Shown here: positions 7,419-16,157 of the stretch, in pieces
Numbering within the stretch: position 1 is the stretch's first letter
How the letters are laid out: every line of letters starts with the position of its first letter
NCBI GenBank assembly: GCA_003972865.1
Contig: QOAX01000159.1
Span: 1 to 22,135, forward strand
Origin: Verrucomicrobiota bacterium
Lineage (GTDB): Bacteria; Verrucomicrobiota; Verrucomicrobiia; Limisphaerales; UBA1096
Direction: 5' to 3'
Length of the DNA stretch: 22,135 nucleotides
The notes under the pieces: model-generated
Seen by the model: the letters and a program-made list of their open reading frames with translations, nothing else
Told to the model about the DNA's origin: nothing
Database searches by the model: none
Made by a program: the position numbers and the translations under genes

Positions 7419-8951
7419 TCAGCGCTCACCGCTCACCAGCACCCGATGTTTCGCGAACGGTTTGCGGAGGGACTTGGAGAGGTCGTCCTGCAAGGCTTGC
7501 ACTTCGCGGTACACGGCGACGTTTTCGGCGTTTGGCTCGGCGGTTTCGCGCGTGTTCAGTTTCACGAAACGGTCGGTGATTTCCTCGATGTTCACCTTGT
7601 CGCCCTGATGGTTGCGGAGGCTCCACAGCGCCTGCAACGCCGCTCCGTACGCCGCCCCCTCGCCAACCTTGAGCGTGACGACTTGGGCGTTGAAAACGTC
7701 GGCCATGATTTGCCGCCAGAGCTTGGAGTTCGCCCCGCCGCCGGTTGCGCGAATCTGCGTCGGCTTGACGCCGAGTTTCTCGAGTCGGCGGAGGCCGTAG
7801 TTCATGCCAAGCGTGACGCCTTCCATCGTCGCACGCGCGAAATGTTTCCCCGTGAACGTCCCGGCGCGGACGCCGAAGTAGACGCCGGTTCCGTCCGGCA
7901 CGTTGGGCGTGCGCTCGCCCTCGAGGTACGGGAGCAACAGCAAGCCGTCGGAGCCAACCGGGGCTTTGCGTGCAACCGCCTCGTACTGGGCGTGCGTCCA
8001 CTTGAAATCCTTCCGGATCAACTCGGTCGCCACGGTGACGTTCATCGTGCAGAGCAACGGCAGCCAGCGGTTGGTCGAGTCGCAGAACGCGGCGATCTCG
8101 CCCTTGGGATCGATCACCGGTTTGCCGGCGCAGGCGTAGATCGTGCCGCTCGTCCCGAAGCTGGCCGTAACCACTCCCGGGCTTGTGTTGCCGGTGCCGA
8201 TTGCGCCCATCATGTTGTCGCCGCCACCGGCGCTGACGAGCACGTCGGTGTCCAGGCCAAGCCGCCTGGCCGTGGCCGCCTGCAGCGTACCGGCCGGTTG
8301 ATCACTGGAAATGAGCTTGGGCAGCTTGGCCTCCAAGCCGGCGTCGATCGCTTTGAGCGTTTTCCTCGACCACTTGCGAGTGCGGACGTTGAGCAGCGCC
8401 GTGCCGCTGGCGTCGCCGTACTCCATCACCGCATTGCCGGTCAGCCAAAAGTTCAAATAGTCATGCGGCAAAAGCACGGTGGCCAAGCGTCTGAAGTTTT
8501 TCGGCTCATGTTTTTTGAGCCAAAGAATTTTGCCCGCAGTGAAGCCGGGAAGAACCGCGTTGCCGAGTTCCTTGATCGAGCCTTTCAGGCCGCCCAACTT
8601 GCCCATGATCTCGTCGCACTCTTCCGCTGTCGATGTGTCGCACCACAGCTTGGCTGGACGAATGACCTGGCCTTTTTTATCAAGTGGCACGAAACCGTGC
8701 TGCTGGCCGCTGACCCCGATGGCTCTCACTTCGCCGGCCGTGGCCTTGGCCTGCTTGAGCGCAGCGCGAATGCTGGCCTCGGTAGCGTCGATCCAGTCGG
8801 CGGGATGCTGTTCCTTGGCTCCGGCGGGGAGGCCTTTGATCAGGCCGTAAGTCTTGGAGCGTTCGCCAAGAACCTTGCCGTTTTTTGCGTCCACAACCAA
8901 TGCCTTGGTGGACTGTGTGCCGCTATCGATGCCGATGACTAATTCCCTCAT
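7419..8951 (-). CDS. xylB: Xylulokinase (FGGY carbohydrate kinase)
   Basis: The protein is 510 residues, the usual length for XylB. The start is placed at the ATG 8949-8951 because the protein then begins MRELVIGIDSGTQSTK, the phosphate-1 motif of FGGY kinases; an in-frame start 54 bases upstream only adds unrelated residues. Further motifs: VSGQQHGFVPLD (XylB-type substrate-site segment), AKLWCDTST, and near the C-terminus ATGGGANSKLWRQIMADV, the FGGY adenosine signature. Reaction: ATP + D-xylulose to D-xylulose 5-phosphate, cytoplasmic, feeding the pentose phosphate pathway. No xylose isomerase or transporter is in the window. It lies 72 bases downstream of the caspase-like gene and upstream of two sulfatases, which suggests use of pentose released from sulfated glycans (inference). 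A related FGGY kinase specificity cannot be excluded. Confidence 0.88.
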   Translation of the reverse strand: MRELVIGIDSGTQSTKALVVDAKNGKVLGERSKTYGLIKGLPAGAKEQHPADWIDATEASIRAALKQAKATAGEVRAIGVSGQQHGFVPLDKKGQVIRPAKLWCDTSTAEECDEIMGKLGGLKGSIKELGNAVLPGFTAGKILWLKKHEPKNFRRLATVLLPHDYLNFWLTGNAVMEYGDASGTALLNVRTRKWSRKTLKAIDAGLEAKLPKLISSDQPAGTLQAATARRLGLDTDVLVSAGGGDNMMGAIGTGNTSPGVVTASFGTSGTIYACAGKPVIDPKGEIAAFCDSTNRWLPLLCTMNVTVATELIRKDFKWTHAQYEAVARKAPVGSDGLLLLPYLEGERTPNVPDGTGVYFGVRAGTFTGKHFARATMEGVTLGMNYGLRRLEKLGVKPTQIRATGGGANSKLWRQIMADVFNAQVVTLKVGEGAAYGAALQALWSLRNHQGDKVNIEEITDRFVKLNTRETAEPNAENVAVYREVQALQDDLSKSLRKPFAKHRVLVSGER

Positions 8952-9023
8952 GCCGCTGCGAGTGATTGCGGCGGAGGGAATACCACACCGAGGCATTGGA
9001 ACCAATAAGGAAGGGTCGCAGAC

Positions 9024-10007
9024 TTACTCCTGCTGGGTGGTTTCGATTTCGTCGTTGAGAGCGGCGAGTTCGAGGAAGAGTTTCTCGATGTCGCGGTAGT
9101 AAATTTCGGCCTCGAGTGTTTTTTTGAGCGAACGCAGGGTTTCGATTTTAGCCTCGGTGGTGAGCCGCTTTTTGCGGAGCGGGGCTGGGATGTCTTTTTC
9201 CGCCGGGGGAATCACCGGGAAAACCAGGCGCGACAACTTGCCGTCGGCGCTGCTTTTGCCCTTGGCCTTCTTCTGCGTGCGCACGCCACGGAACCAGTCC
9301 GCCGGCGTGCCCATGCCGTCGCCGTTGTCGTCGAGCAGCGCGTTCTCCGTCACCAAGCGATCGTTTTCGCGGTAAAATTCACCGGCCTGGCGCGAGGCGA
9401 TCAGGAACGCCTCGAGCACCGACACCGCTCCGTCCTTGTCGAGGTCGGCCCCCGCCTGGCCAAGCGCAGCCGCCATGTAGCCGCCGAAGCGGCAGAAGTT
9501 TTGCTCGTAGCCGCTCTTGGTCGCGGTGGCAACGACGCGGTTCGGGCCGGAGAGTGATCGGATGAACGGCGCGCTGCAGGAACTGGTGTTGATGAACACA
9601 AGCGGCCCACGATGCGGCTTGAGCCAATGCTTAAAATCCGCGTCCGAGGCGTCGTTGCCAACGAGGTTGAACTTGGCCGCCTTGCCGTCGAACGTGCCGT
9701 GTCCGACGAGCAAAATCCAAATTTCACCGTCCGGCTTTTCAACCCATTTTTTTAGTGTCGACTCGACGGTCTTTCGCGCGCCGGTGTCTTCCGGCTTGTT
9801 GGTGATGTGCACCAGCTCGGCGGCGTTGCCGCCGAACGCCCCGGCCAACTCCCCCGCCCACTCGGCGAACAGCTCGGTGTATTCCTCCTCGCCGCCGGCC
9901 CCGGCGATGATCATCACGCGACGCTCCCCGGCGTCGTTAAAAACGGCGACCTCCGCGGCCGGCTTGGCCAGGGGCAACAGCAGCAGGCTCAGCAACAACA
10001 ACCTCAT
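9024..10007 (-). CDS. Secreted caspase/legumain-like cysteine peptidase with EF-hand-like loops
   Basis: The ATG at 10005-10007 is chosen: it overlaps the upstream stop as ATGA, has GGAGG 11 bases before it, and starts a signal peptide (MRLLLLSLLLLPLA). The product is 327 residues. Seen: beta-strand plus His in IWILLVGHGTFDG (H103) and beta-strand plus Cys in VFINTSSCSAPF (C144). This is the His-Gly / Cys dyad layout of clan CD peptidases (caspase C14, legumain C13). Residues 188-199 (DLDKDGAVSVLE) are a perfect 12-residue EF-hand loop, and DDNGDG follows at 226-231. Residues ~255-327 are basic then helical, probably coiled coil. It is the last gene of the MoxR/DUF58/VWA operon. Substrate and activation by calcium are inferences. 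The family call rests on motifs only; a dead relative is possible. Confidence 0.75.
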   Translation of the reverse strand: MRLLLLSLLLLPLAKPAAEVAVFNDAGERRVMIIAGAGGEEEYTELFAEWAGELAGAFGGNAAELVHITNKPEDTGARKTVESTLKKWVEKPDGEIWILLVGHGTFDGKAAKFNLVGNDASDADFKHWLKPHRGPLVFINTSSCSAPFIRSLSGPNRVVATATKSGYEQNFCRFGGYMAAALGQAGADLDKDGAVSVLEAFLIASRQAGEFYRENDRLVTENALLDDNGDGMGTPADWFRGVRTQKKAKGKSSADGKLSRLVFPVIPPAEKDIPAPLRKKRLTTEAKIETLRSLKKTLEAEIYYRDIEKLFLELAALNDEIETTQQE

Positions 10008-12346
10008 GGCAGCCAATGCCTCCTTCGCAGCCACCACTCGGTGACGAGCAACAGCAGCGCGGCGGCGAACATCCACGGCAGATGCCACAGCGGGGTTTGG
10101 AACGATTCCATCACGGGCGATTGTTTGCTTGGCAACTCTTTCGCCCACTTGGCCAAATCGCTGACAGCAAGTACGCGGCCGCCGGTGCGCTTGGCCAAGT
10201 CCTGCATCAGCGCGACGTTGGGCTGAAGTGAGCGGAACTCGTCCGCCGCCGGGTTGCTGGCCCAGCCAGCCTCGACGTCGCCGATCACCTTGCCGTCCTC
10301 ATCGCGCACCTTGGCCCTTGCCACGTAGCCGCCCTCCTCTCGCGGGATGTAAAACGACTCGAACGCGCCGGTCTCGGTGCCGGCCAGCTCGACCGACAAG
10401 TCGATGGCCTTCGATTCGTCGCCGGCCGGCAACACGCTCAACTCGACGTTGGCGAAGCCAAGCGGCTTGAATTCCTCGTCGCGCGCGCGGACGGTCAACT
10501 TGCGGCCGAGCCCCGCCGCGCCGGAGTCAGCCTCCGTGGCGAGTTGCACGCGGTTGGGCACATCGGCGACGAGCCAGCGGATCATCTGCCGCCAGGCACG
10601 CGGCAGGTCTTCGCGCTTGCCGTCGCCGGCCATCTGCCAGCGCCACATGTCGCCGACCAGCAGCGCCGCCGACTTGCCGTGGCCGTAACGCTGCACCACG
10701 AGCGCCGGCAGCTTGCGGCCGTTTTCATCAAGCATCGAGGCCATCACGCTGGCACCGGGCTTGATCCGATCGACCTGGTTCAGCACGCGAAACTTGGGCA
10801 TGTCCTCGAGGCGATCCCTCTCGTTTGCCTCGGTCTTGCGAATGCGCATCCACTGGCTGAGCCAACCTTCGCGGGTCAGGCCAAACTCAATATTATCGAC
10901 TGGCGAAACCGGGCCGCTGCGCTGCAGGTAGACCGGCAGCAACTCGGCAATGGGGGTGTTATCGTATTTGCCCTGCGTGAACGATTCCTGCCCGCCGAGC
11001 ATCATGAAACCGCCGCCACGCTCGGAAACATAGCGGCGGATCAACTCGCGCTGGTGCGGCATAAAGAACGCAGACTCCAGGTCGTCGAGAATGATCGCGT
11101 GGTAGCCAAACAACTCGCCGGCGCTCTTTGGGAAGCCCTCCTTCAGCTCGTCCTCGTCCCTGACATTGAGCCGCTTGAGGATCGGTTTGTCGTAGCGTTC
11201 CTCCTCCTCGTCGTCACCGCGGAAACCTTTGAAAAGTGGGTTGCCACTTTCGCCCTCGCGCCCAAGAAAAACAAATTTCGGCTCGCGCTTGGCAATGCGA
11301 ATCAGGCCCACGAGATCAACCTGCGGATCGTCGTCGAGCGCACGCTTGAGAAACTTGTATTCCCAGTTGGGCCGGCCGGCGACGTAGAGGATGCGGTACG
11401 GTTCCTTGCGGCGCTCGACCGCGACGACGCGGCGGTTGTTGGCCATCGTGGCCTCCTCTTCGCCGGCCTGGCCTTCCGGCCGTTCCGCCTGACGAACCTC
11501 GACGGTGTAAAACGAAACACCAAGCGCCTCCGGTTTGACTTCAAATTCGATCTTCATCGCTTGGCCAACTTCAGGTGACTTGGTGTCGAGCAGCGTGCCG
11601 TCCGGATCAAGCAACCGAACCTCGATTTGGTCGGCGGGAAAGCCGGTGGCCGCGAGATTGCAATGGATCGACACCGGCGCATCCTCGAATGTCGAGGATG
11701 TCACCCGCACCAAGGTGATCGAGATGTCCTTGATGTCTGATTTTTTGCCCATGACGACCGGATAAACTGGCGGCAGTGGACCCAGGCCGTCATTCAGGCT
11801 CTCGAGGTCGGTGGCGTTGCCATCGCTGAACACCAGGATGCCGGCGAGCGGCCGACCACTGAAGCGCTGGCCAAGGTTGCGCGTCGATCCGATGAGCGAA
11901 CTGGCGCGGCCCTTGAAATCGAGCGAGTCGAAGTCGCCGGTCGTCCGCAGTCGAGTGTCGAAGGAATAGCGCCGGATCTGGAAATTCTCGTCGAGTGCCT
12001 CCTGCCAGTCGCCCGGCTGCGGCTCGAGCGCCTTGGCCAATTCCTCCGCTCGCGAGGTCGTGCTGCCGGCATCCCGAATGGCCATGCCCTGGCTGTTATC
12101 CGCCAGCACGGCGATGAAGTTCGCCCCCGATTTGGCCTTTTCCTGTACCAACTCCGGCTCGAGCAGGCAAAAGCAGAGCAGCGCAATCCCTAACGTCTTG
12201 AGGGTGATGCCGGTGACCTTGAGCCGCATCGGCAGCCGCGCGCGGCCGTAGCCCCAAAGCGAAACGAGAATCACCAACGCCGACACCCCCAGCGCCACTG
12301 GCAGCCACTCGGGACTCTTAAAAACGATGGAATCGTATTCAGACAT
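10004..12346 (-). CDS. Membrane protein with degenerate VWA and glutamine-amidotransferase-like domain
   Basis: 780 residues. Two N-terminal membrane spans (about 14-33 and 46-62) precede a periplasmic VWA-like region in which the metal site reads DNSQGM (D83-G87), so the usual D-x-S-x-S lacks its last Ser. Immunoglobulin-like segments follow, then a class I glutamine-amidotransferase-like (GATase-like) fold around residues 410-620, with segments HAIILDDLESAFF, GGGFMMLGGQESF and VQRYGHGKSAAL. A final span (VMESFQ...LLLLVTEWW) lies near the C-terminus. The architecture matches large VWA/GATase-like membrane proteins found beside MoxR and DUF58 genes in PVC bacteria. It is probably a non-enzymatic sensor or assembly factor. 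It overlaps the caspase-like gene by 4 bases and follows the coiled-coil gene after 37 bases. Confidence 0.75.
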   Translation of the reverse strand: MSEYDSIVFKSPEWLPVALGVSALVILVSLWGYGRARLPMRLKVTGITLKTLGIALLCFCLLEPELVQEKAKSGANFIAVLADNSQGMAIRDAGSTTSRAEELAKALEPQPGDWQEALDENFQIRRYSFDTRLRTTGDFDSLDFKGRASSLIGSTRNLGQRFSGRPLAGILVFSDGNATDLESLNDGLGPLPPVYPVVMGKKSDIKDISITLVRVTSSTFEDAPVSIHCNLAATGFPADQIEVRLLDPDGTLLDTKSPEVGQAMKIEFEVKPEALGVSFYTVEVRQAERPEGQAGEEEATMANNRRVVAVERRKEPYRILYVAGRPNWEYKFLKRALDDDPQVDLVGLIRIAKREPKFVFLGREGESGNPLFKGFRGDDEEEERYDKPILKRLNVRDEDELKEGFPKSAGELFGYHAIILDDLESAFFMPHQRELIRRYVSERGGGFMMLGGQESFTQGKYDNTPIAELLPVYLQRSGPVSPVDNIEFGLTREGWLSQWMRIRKTEANERDRLEDMPKFRVLNQVDRIKPGASVMASMLDENGRKLPALVVQRYGHGKSAALLVGDMWRWQMAGDGKREDLPRAWRQMIRWLVADVPNRVQLATEADSGAAGLGRKLTVRARDEEFKPLGFANVELSVLPAGDESKAIDLSVELAGTETGAFESFYIPREEGGYVARAKVRDEDGKVIGDVEAGWASNPAADEFRSLQPNVALMQDLAKRTGGRVLAVSDLAKWAKELPSKQSPVMESFQTPLWHLPWMFAAALLLLVTEWWLRRRHWLP

Positions 12347-12383
12347 TTAGTAAACGCAACGCCCTTTACTTCGTTCTCTGCGT

Positions 12384-15300
12384 TTAATTATCCGTACTGT
12401 TCTTCTCCTTGCGGCCGCCGAGGCGTTCGTAGTAGCGGCGGACGAGTTCGGAGTATTGGGCCGGCACGGGGTCGTGATCGACCGGGACGAGTTCGCGCTT
12501 GGGCTGGCGCAGTGAAAGCTCCTGCTCGAGCCGCTTGTTGATCTCGGTCATCGGCCGAATGATCTGCATGTCCACCAAGTCCCACTTGGGCGGTTTGCCG
12601 TTTTCCTTGTTCTCTCGGCGGATGTCGCGGGCGCGCTGGCGCACCTCCGAGACCTGGTTGCGCAGCTCGGGAATCTCGATGACTTCCTCGACTTCGCGGA
12701 GCCGATCCTCCCAGTCGCGGTAGTCGAGTCCCGTCAGCGGACCGTCAAAATCGAAGTTATCCAAGTCCCGGAACCGGTCGGAGCCACCGCTGCTGCCACC
12801 GTTGTCGCGGTCGCCGTCAGGGCGACGGTCGGACAGGTCATTCGGGTCACGCGGTTGCCCACCGCGGCCTTGGGCTGTTTGCGGATTATCCTGATCGTTG
12901 GGACGCCGCCCCTGGCCTTGACCCGGTCGGTCTTGCTGTTCCTCCTGCGCTTGGCCTCTGCCCTGGCGTTGTTGATTCTCCTGCGCCTCACCGCCGGGTT
13001 GGCGCTGGCCTCTACCCTGCTGTTGTTGATTCTCCCGCTGTTCAGCGTCCTGTTGCCTGCCTGAACCTTCGCGGGGCTGGCCCTCCCGATTTTCACGCTG
13101 CGCCTGGTCGGGCGGGTTTTGCTCGTCGCCATCCTGTTCACGCTCGCCCTCGCGACCCCGGCGTCCGCGTTGTTGGCCTTGGCGGTCGTTCATGGCCTGT
13201 TCCATCTCGCGCTCGACCTCCTCGCGCAACTCATTGAGCCGGTCGGCGGCGAAGCGCATGGCGTCCTCGTCGCTGCCGATAATTTTCTCGGCGGCATCCT
13301 CAACCGTGCCGCGCAGCTCGGAGATGTTTTCGGTCAACTCACGCTGAATATCGCCGGTTTCATTGGACAGATTGTTGCGCATGAGCAACGACAACTGGTC
13401 GAGCGACTCCTCCATGTTCTCCTGCCGGGCACGACGAACGCCATCTTCCAGCTCCTGTGATAGCAGCTTCTCCGAGTCCTCGGCCTCGAGGGAGACCTGC
13501 TCCATTTGCTGCAGCAACTCATCTAGCTGCCCCTTCTGTGACTCAGCCATGTCGAGCGCCTCCTTGAGGTCGCCCTCATCGCTTAGGGAGCGGAATGTTT
13601 TCTGCCGATCCTCCTCGATGGCCTTGTTCAATTCGTTTTGATTGCTGTCGAGCTCGCGCGCGTCCTGGCGCATCTCACGCATGACATCGGCGAATTCGTT
13701 GGCGGTCTGTTCCTTGTAATCCTCCCTGACCTCGTCGAGGTTTCGACTGGCGCGCGAGCCGGAGTTGGCAGCCTGCGAAAGCTGCTGCTGCTCGAGGTTG
13801 CGGGCGGTCTCCTCCATCTGCTCGCGGGCCTGCTCGAGTTGCTGGCGCGACTCGGCAAGCTCGTCATTTTGGCTGCTATCCATCCTCTGCTGAACCTCGT
13901 CGAGATCGTCGATAAGGTTGCGCTGCTCATCCTGCAGGCGCTTGAGTTCGCGCTCGATGCGTTCGCGCTCGGCCTCATCTTCGGCATCAAGCAGCGCGAT
14001 CTGTAATTCCTGCAGCCGCTTGTTTAAGTCCGACTGCCGCCGGGCGAGTTCCTTGAGGCGGTTCAGGGTCTGCCGTTGCTCGGCACGCTCGCCCTGCTGC
14101 TGGGCTTGTTGCTGCTGGCGCTCAGCCTTGCTCTCCAACTCGTAGTTGTTGCGCGTGTCCTGCATCTCGAGCTGGTCAAGCTGGCGCTGGGCGCGATTGC
14201 TGTTGCCGCGGCCCTGCTGCTGCTGGCGCTGTTGACGGGCTTGCTGGCGGGACACGCGAAACTCGTTCTCACGCAGTTGCTGCAAATGCTGCAGGGCGGT
14301 CTGCTCGTCGATGATCGCCTCGGAGAGCGCTTGGCCAACCGCGTCGCCGCTGGCGTCTTTCGCCTTAGCGAGGCTGTCTGCCGCGGCCTCCATCGCCTCG
14401 TTGGCCTGATACGCCTGGCCGCCGGACTCCGCGTCCTGCAGCAGCGCCGACGCCTGCTCGAGCATGCCAAGTAACTCGCCCTGCGAGTCGAGCACGACCT
14501 GGATGTCCTCGGCCAGTTTCTCGTCGTCGCTGTCGCGGCGCTTGAGATTCCACGTGGCGCTGATGATGTCCTTCTGCGTGTCTAGCAGGTTGGCGATGGA
14601 CTGCTGTTGTTCACCACCCTGTTCACCGCCCTCTCCCTGCTGTTGTTGCTGCTGGCGCATGCCCTCTGTAGCGGATCGGTTCTGGCGGAAAATTTCCTCG
14701 AATGGCCGCACCGTGGCGAAGAACAGGTCGCTGAATCCCCGGCGCAACCCGCCATCCCGGCCACGGTCGTCGGCCCACAGGAAATAACTCACCACCTGCC
14801 CCACCTCGACGCCCAGGTCCTCCATGCGAAGCACGTGGGCGACAGCGAGTTTGTTGGTGGCCAAGCCGGCGGCGCCGAGTGAAATATACTGCGGTTCCTC
14901 GCCAGCCAGCTGGTAGCCTATGCCGGCATCGGCCAACCCGAAGTCGTCGCGCGCCACGCCCTGCAGGCGCATCTCCTCGATGGCCGACACCTCGGTGTCG
15001 CCCGCGGGCGCCTCGAACTTCAGCGCCGGAACGGCGTTCTCGAGCACGTTGAAAACATACCGGGATGGGAAGCGGTTGACCCGTCCCTCGGCATCCTCAA
15101 GGTGCAATTCGTAGCGGAACTCGCCCGGCTCACTGAAGTCGCGCAGGAGTTGGAACTGCGGGCTGCCATCGGCGAGTTGCTCCAGCGGAATGTCGTCGCC
15201 CTCGTCGTCTCGGGCCTTGAGCACCGCCGACTTGAGCGGCTTGTTGAACTGAAAATCGAACGTCAGGCCGGTACCCTCAACGGCGGTGAGGCGGCGTGTG

Positions 15301-16157
15301 TTGTTGATGACCTTGTCCTCTCGGCCGGTGAACTCGGGATAGTCGAGCCTGGCCTGTGACGACTTGAGCGCCGGGTACTCGAAAACGGTCATCCGGTACA
15401 GGTCACCCGCCTGGCCATCGTACACAACTTGGTACACGGCATTCGTCTGCACATTGGCCAGGCGATAGCTGTACGTGGGGTCGTCGAGGCTCTGCACCAT
15501 TGTCATCCAGCGTTGGTTTCGGCCCGGTTCCTTTACGACCAACTTCACGTCGGACTTGTTGCTGGTGAACTTGACCGAGACAATTAGGCTGGTCCCGCGC
15601 TCCACCTCCACGTCACCCGGCTCCACCACGACACTGCCCTTGGCTGAGCGAACCGTTTGCGACTCGGTGGTGTCGGACATCTGCCAAAAAGCCAGCAGGA
15701 ACACGGACAACGCCGCGCCGTGATACACGTGCGTCAAGGCCAGGCGGCCGTTGGCCTCGAGTTCCCAGCCCTGCTCGCGGCTGGCCTTGAGGGCGTCGGC
15801 CAGCACGCGCTGCTGCAGGTAGTCGAGTTTGTCGGGGTCGTTTTTCGCGATCTGCTCCGAGGCAGTCTCGAGCAGCTTGTTGAGGCCGGGATGGTACCGC
15901 TCGATCAACCGGACGATCTCGGCCAGCGTCAACCAGTCCACCATTAGCACTTTCACGAAAACCAGCGTTGCCAGCGCAGCGGCTGATACCCCGATGATCG
16001 ACCACACGAAACCCGTCGCCTGGCCAAGCGCCAGCACGACCAGGCTGGCCACGGCGCAGGCGGCCCAGCACTTGGCCAAGCCGGAGTAGAGTTTCTGCCG
16101 CCGATGCTGATGGCGGTAAAACGTCAACTGTTCCTGGAGTGTGTTCGATTTGTTCAT
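12384..16157 (-). CDS. DUF4175-like giant membrane protein with Gln-rich coiled coil
   Basis: The ATG at 16155-16157 is chosen because it overlaps the upstream stop (ATGA) and begins MNKSNTLQEQL; an upstream in-frame extension has no family character. 1257 residues. Spans near residues 30-70 (two) and ~150-165 (one) are followed by beta-rich Ig-like segments to ~490. A long region then runs (~500-1000) of charged, Gln/Glu/Arg-rich helix, typical coiled coil (for example RQSDLNKRLQELQ). Next is a disordered Q/G/R/P-rich stretch (~1010-1110, imperfect repeats encoded at 12953-13040) and a short folded end containing LDYRDWEDRLREVEEV. The layout fits DUF4175-type proteins of MoxR clusters. It likely spans from the inner membrane into the periplasm as a scaffold or lever. 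No enzyme motif is seen. Confidence 0.7.
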   Translation of the reverse strand: MNKSNTLQEQLTFYRHQHRRQKLYSGLAKCWAACAVASLVVLALGQATGFVWSIIGVSAAALATLVFVKVLMVDWLTLAEIVRLIERYHPGLNKLLETASEQIAKNDPDKLDYLQQRVLADALKASREQGWELEANGRLALTHVYHGAALSVFLLAFWQMSDTTESQTVRSAKGSVVVEPGDVEVERGTSLIVSVKFTSNKSDVKLVVKEPGRNQRWMTMVQSLDDPTYSYRLANVQTNAVYQVVYDGQAGDLYRMTVFEYPALKSSQARLDYPEFTGREDKVINNTRRLTAVEGTGLTFDFQFNKPLKSAVLKARDDEGDDIPLEQLADGSPQFQLLRDFSEPGEFRYELHLEDAEGRVNRFPSRYVFNVLENAVPALKFEAPAGDTEVSAIEEMRLQGVARDDFGLADAGIGYQLAGEEPQYISLGAAGLATNKLAVAHVLRMEDLGVEVGQVVSYFLWADDRGRDGGLRRGFSDLFFATVRPFEEIFRQNRSATEGMRQQQQQQGEGGEQGGEQQQSIANLLDTQKDIISATWNLKRRDSDDEKLAEDIQVVLDSQGELLGMLEQASALLQDAESGGQAYQANEAMEAAADSLAKAKDASGDAVGQALSEAIIDEQTALQHLQQLRENEFRVSRQQARQQRQQQQGRGNSNRAQRQLDQLEMQDTRNNYELESKAERQQQQAQQQGERAEQRQTLNRLKELARRQSDLNKRLQELQIALLDAEDEAERERIERELKRLQDEQRNLIDDLDEVQQRMDSSQNDELAESRQQLEQAREQMEETARNLEQQQLSQAANSGSRASRNLDEVREDYKEQTANEFADVMREMRQDARELDSNQNELNKAIEEDRQKTFRSLSDEGDLKEALDMAESQKGQLDELLQQMEQVSLEAEDSEKLLSQELEDGVRRARQENMEESLDQLSLLMRNNLSNETGDIQRELTENISELRGTVEDAAEKIIGSDEDAMRFAADRLNELREEVEREMEQAMNDRQGQQRGRRGREGEREQDGDEQNPPDQAQRENREGQPREGSGRQQDAEQRENQQQQGRGQRQPGGEAQENQQRQGRGQAQEEQQDRPGQGQGRRPNDQDNPQTAQGRGGQPRDPNDLSDRRPDGDRDNGGSSGGSDRFRDLDNFDFDGPLTGLDYRDWEDRLREVEEVIEIPELRNQVSEVRQRARDIRRENKENGKPPKWDLVDMQIIRPMTEINKRLEQELSLRQPKRELVPVDHDPVPAQYSELVRRYYERLGGRKEKNSTDN
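12953..13040 (-). repeat. Imperfect direct repeat coding Gln/Gly/Arg-rich units
   Basis: Two ~30-base copies (from about 12953 and 13007, 54 bases apart) share GGCCTCT-CCCTG and GTTGTTGATTCTCC. They encode near-identical peptide units ENQQ-QGRGQ in the disordered part of the coiled-coil gene. The 54-base period keeps the reading frame. This is an in-gene low-complexity expansion, not a mobile repeat. Confidence 0.5.

Noticed and set aside
7386..8942. Long plus-strand open frame opposite the xylulokinase (518 codons), and similar ones at 16247-17440 and 5409-6446
   Set aside because: They lie exactly antisense to genes with clear family motifs, show no domain sense, and are expected in high-GC sequence.
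8995..9006. ATTGG-AA-CCAAT inverted repeat in the gap before xylulokinase
   Set aside because: Only 5-bp arms around two bases and close to random expectation; no promoter elements recognised around it.
14080..14240. CTG/TTG triplet-like runs resembling a microsatellite
   Set aside because: They are codons for glutamine-rich coiled coil on the minus strand, with no regular period beyond the codon.
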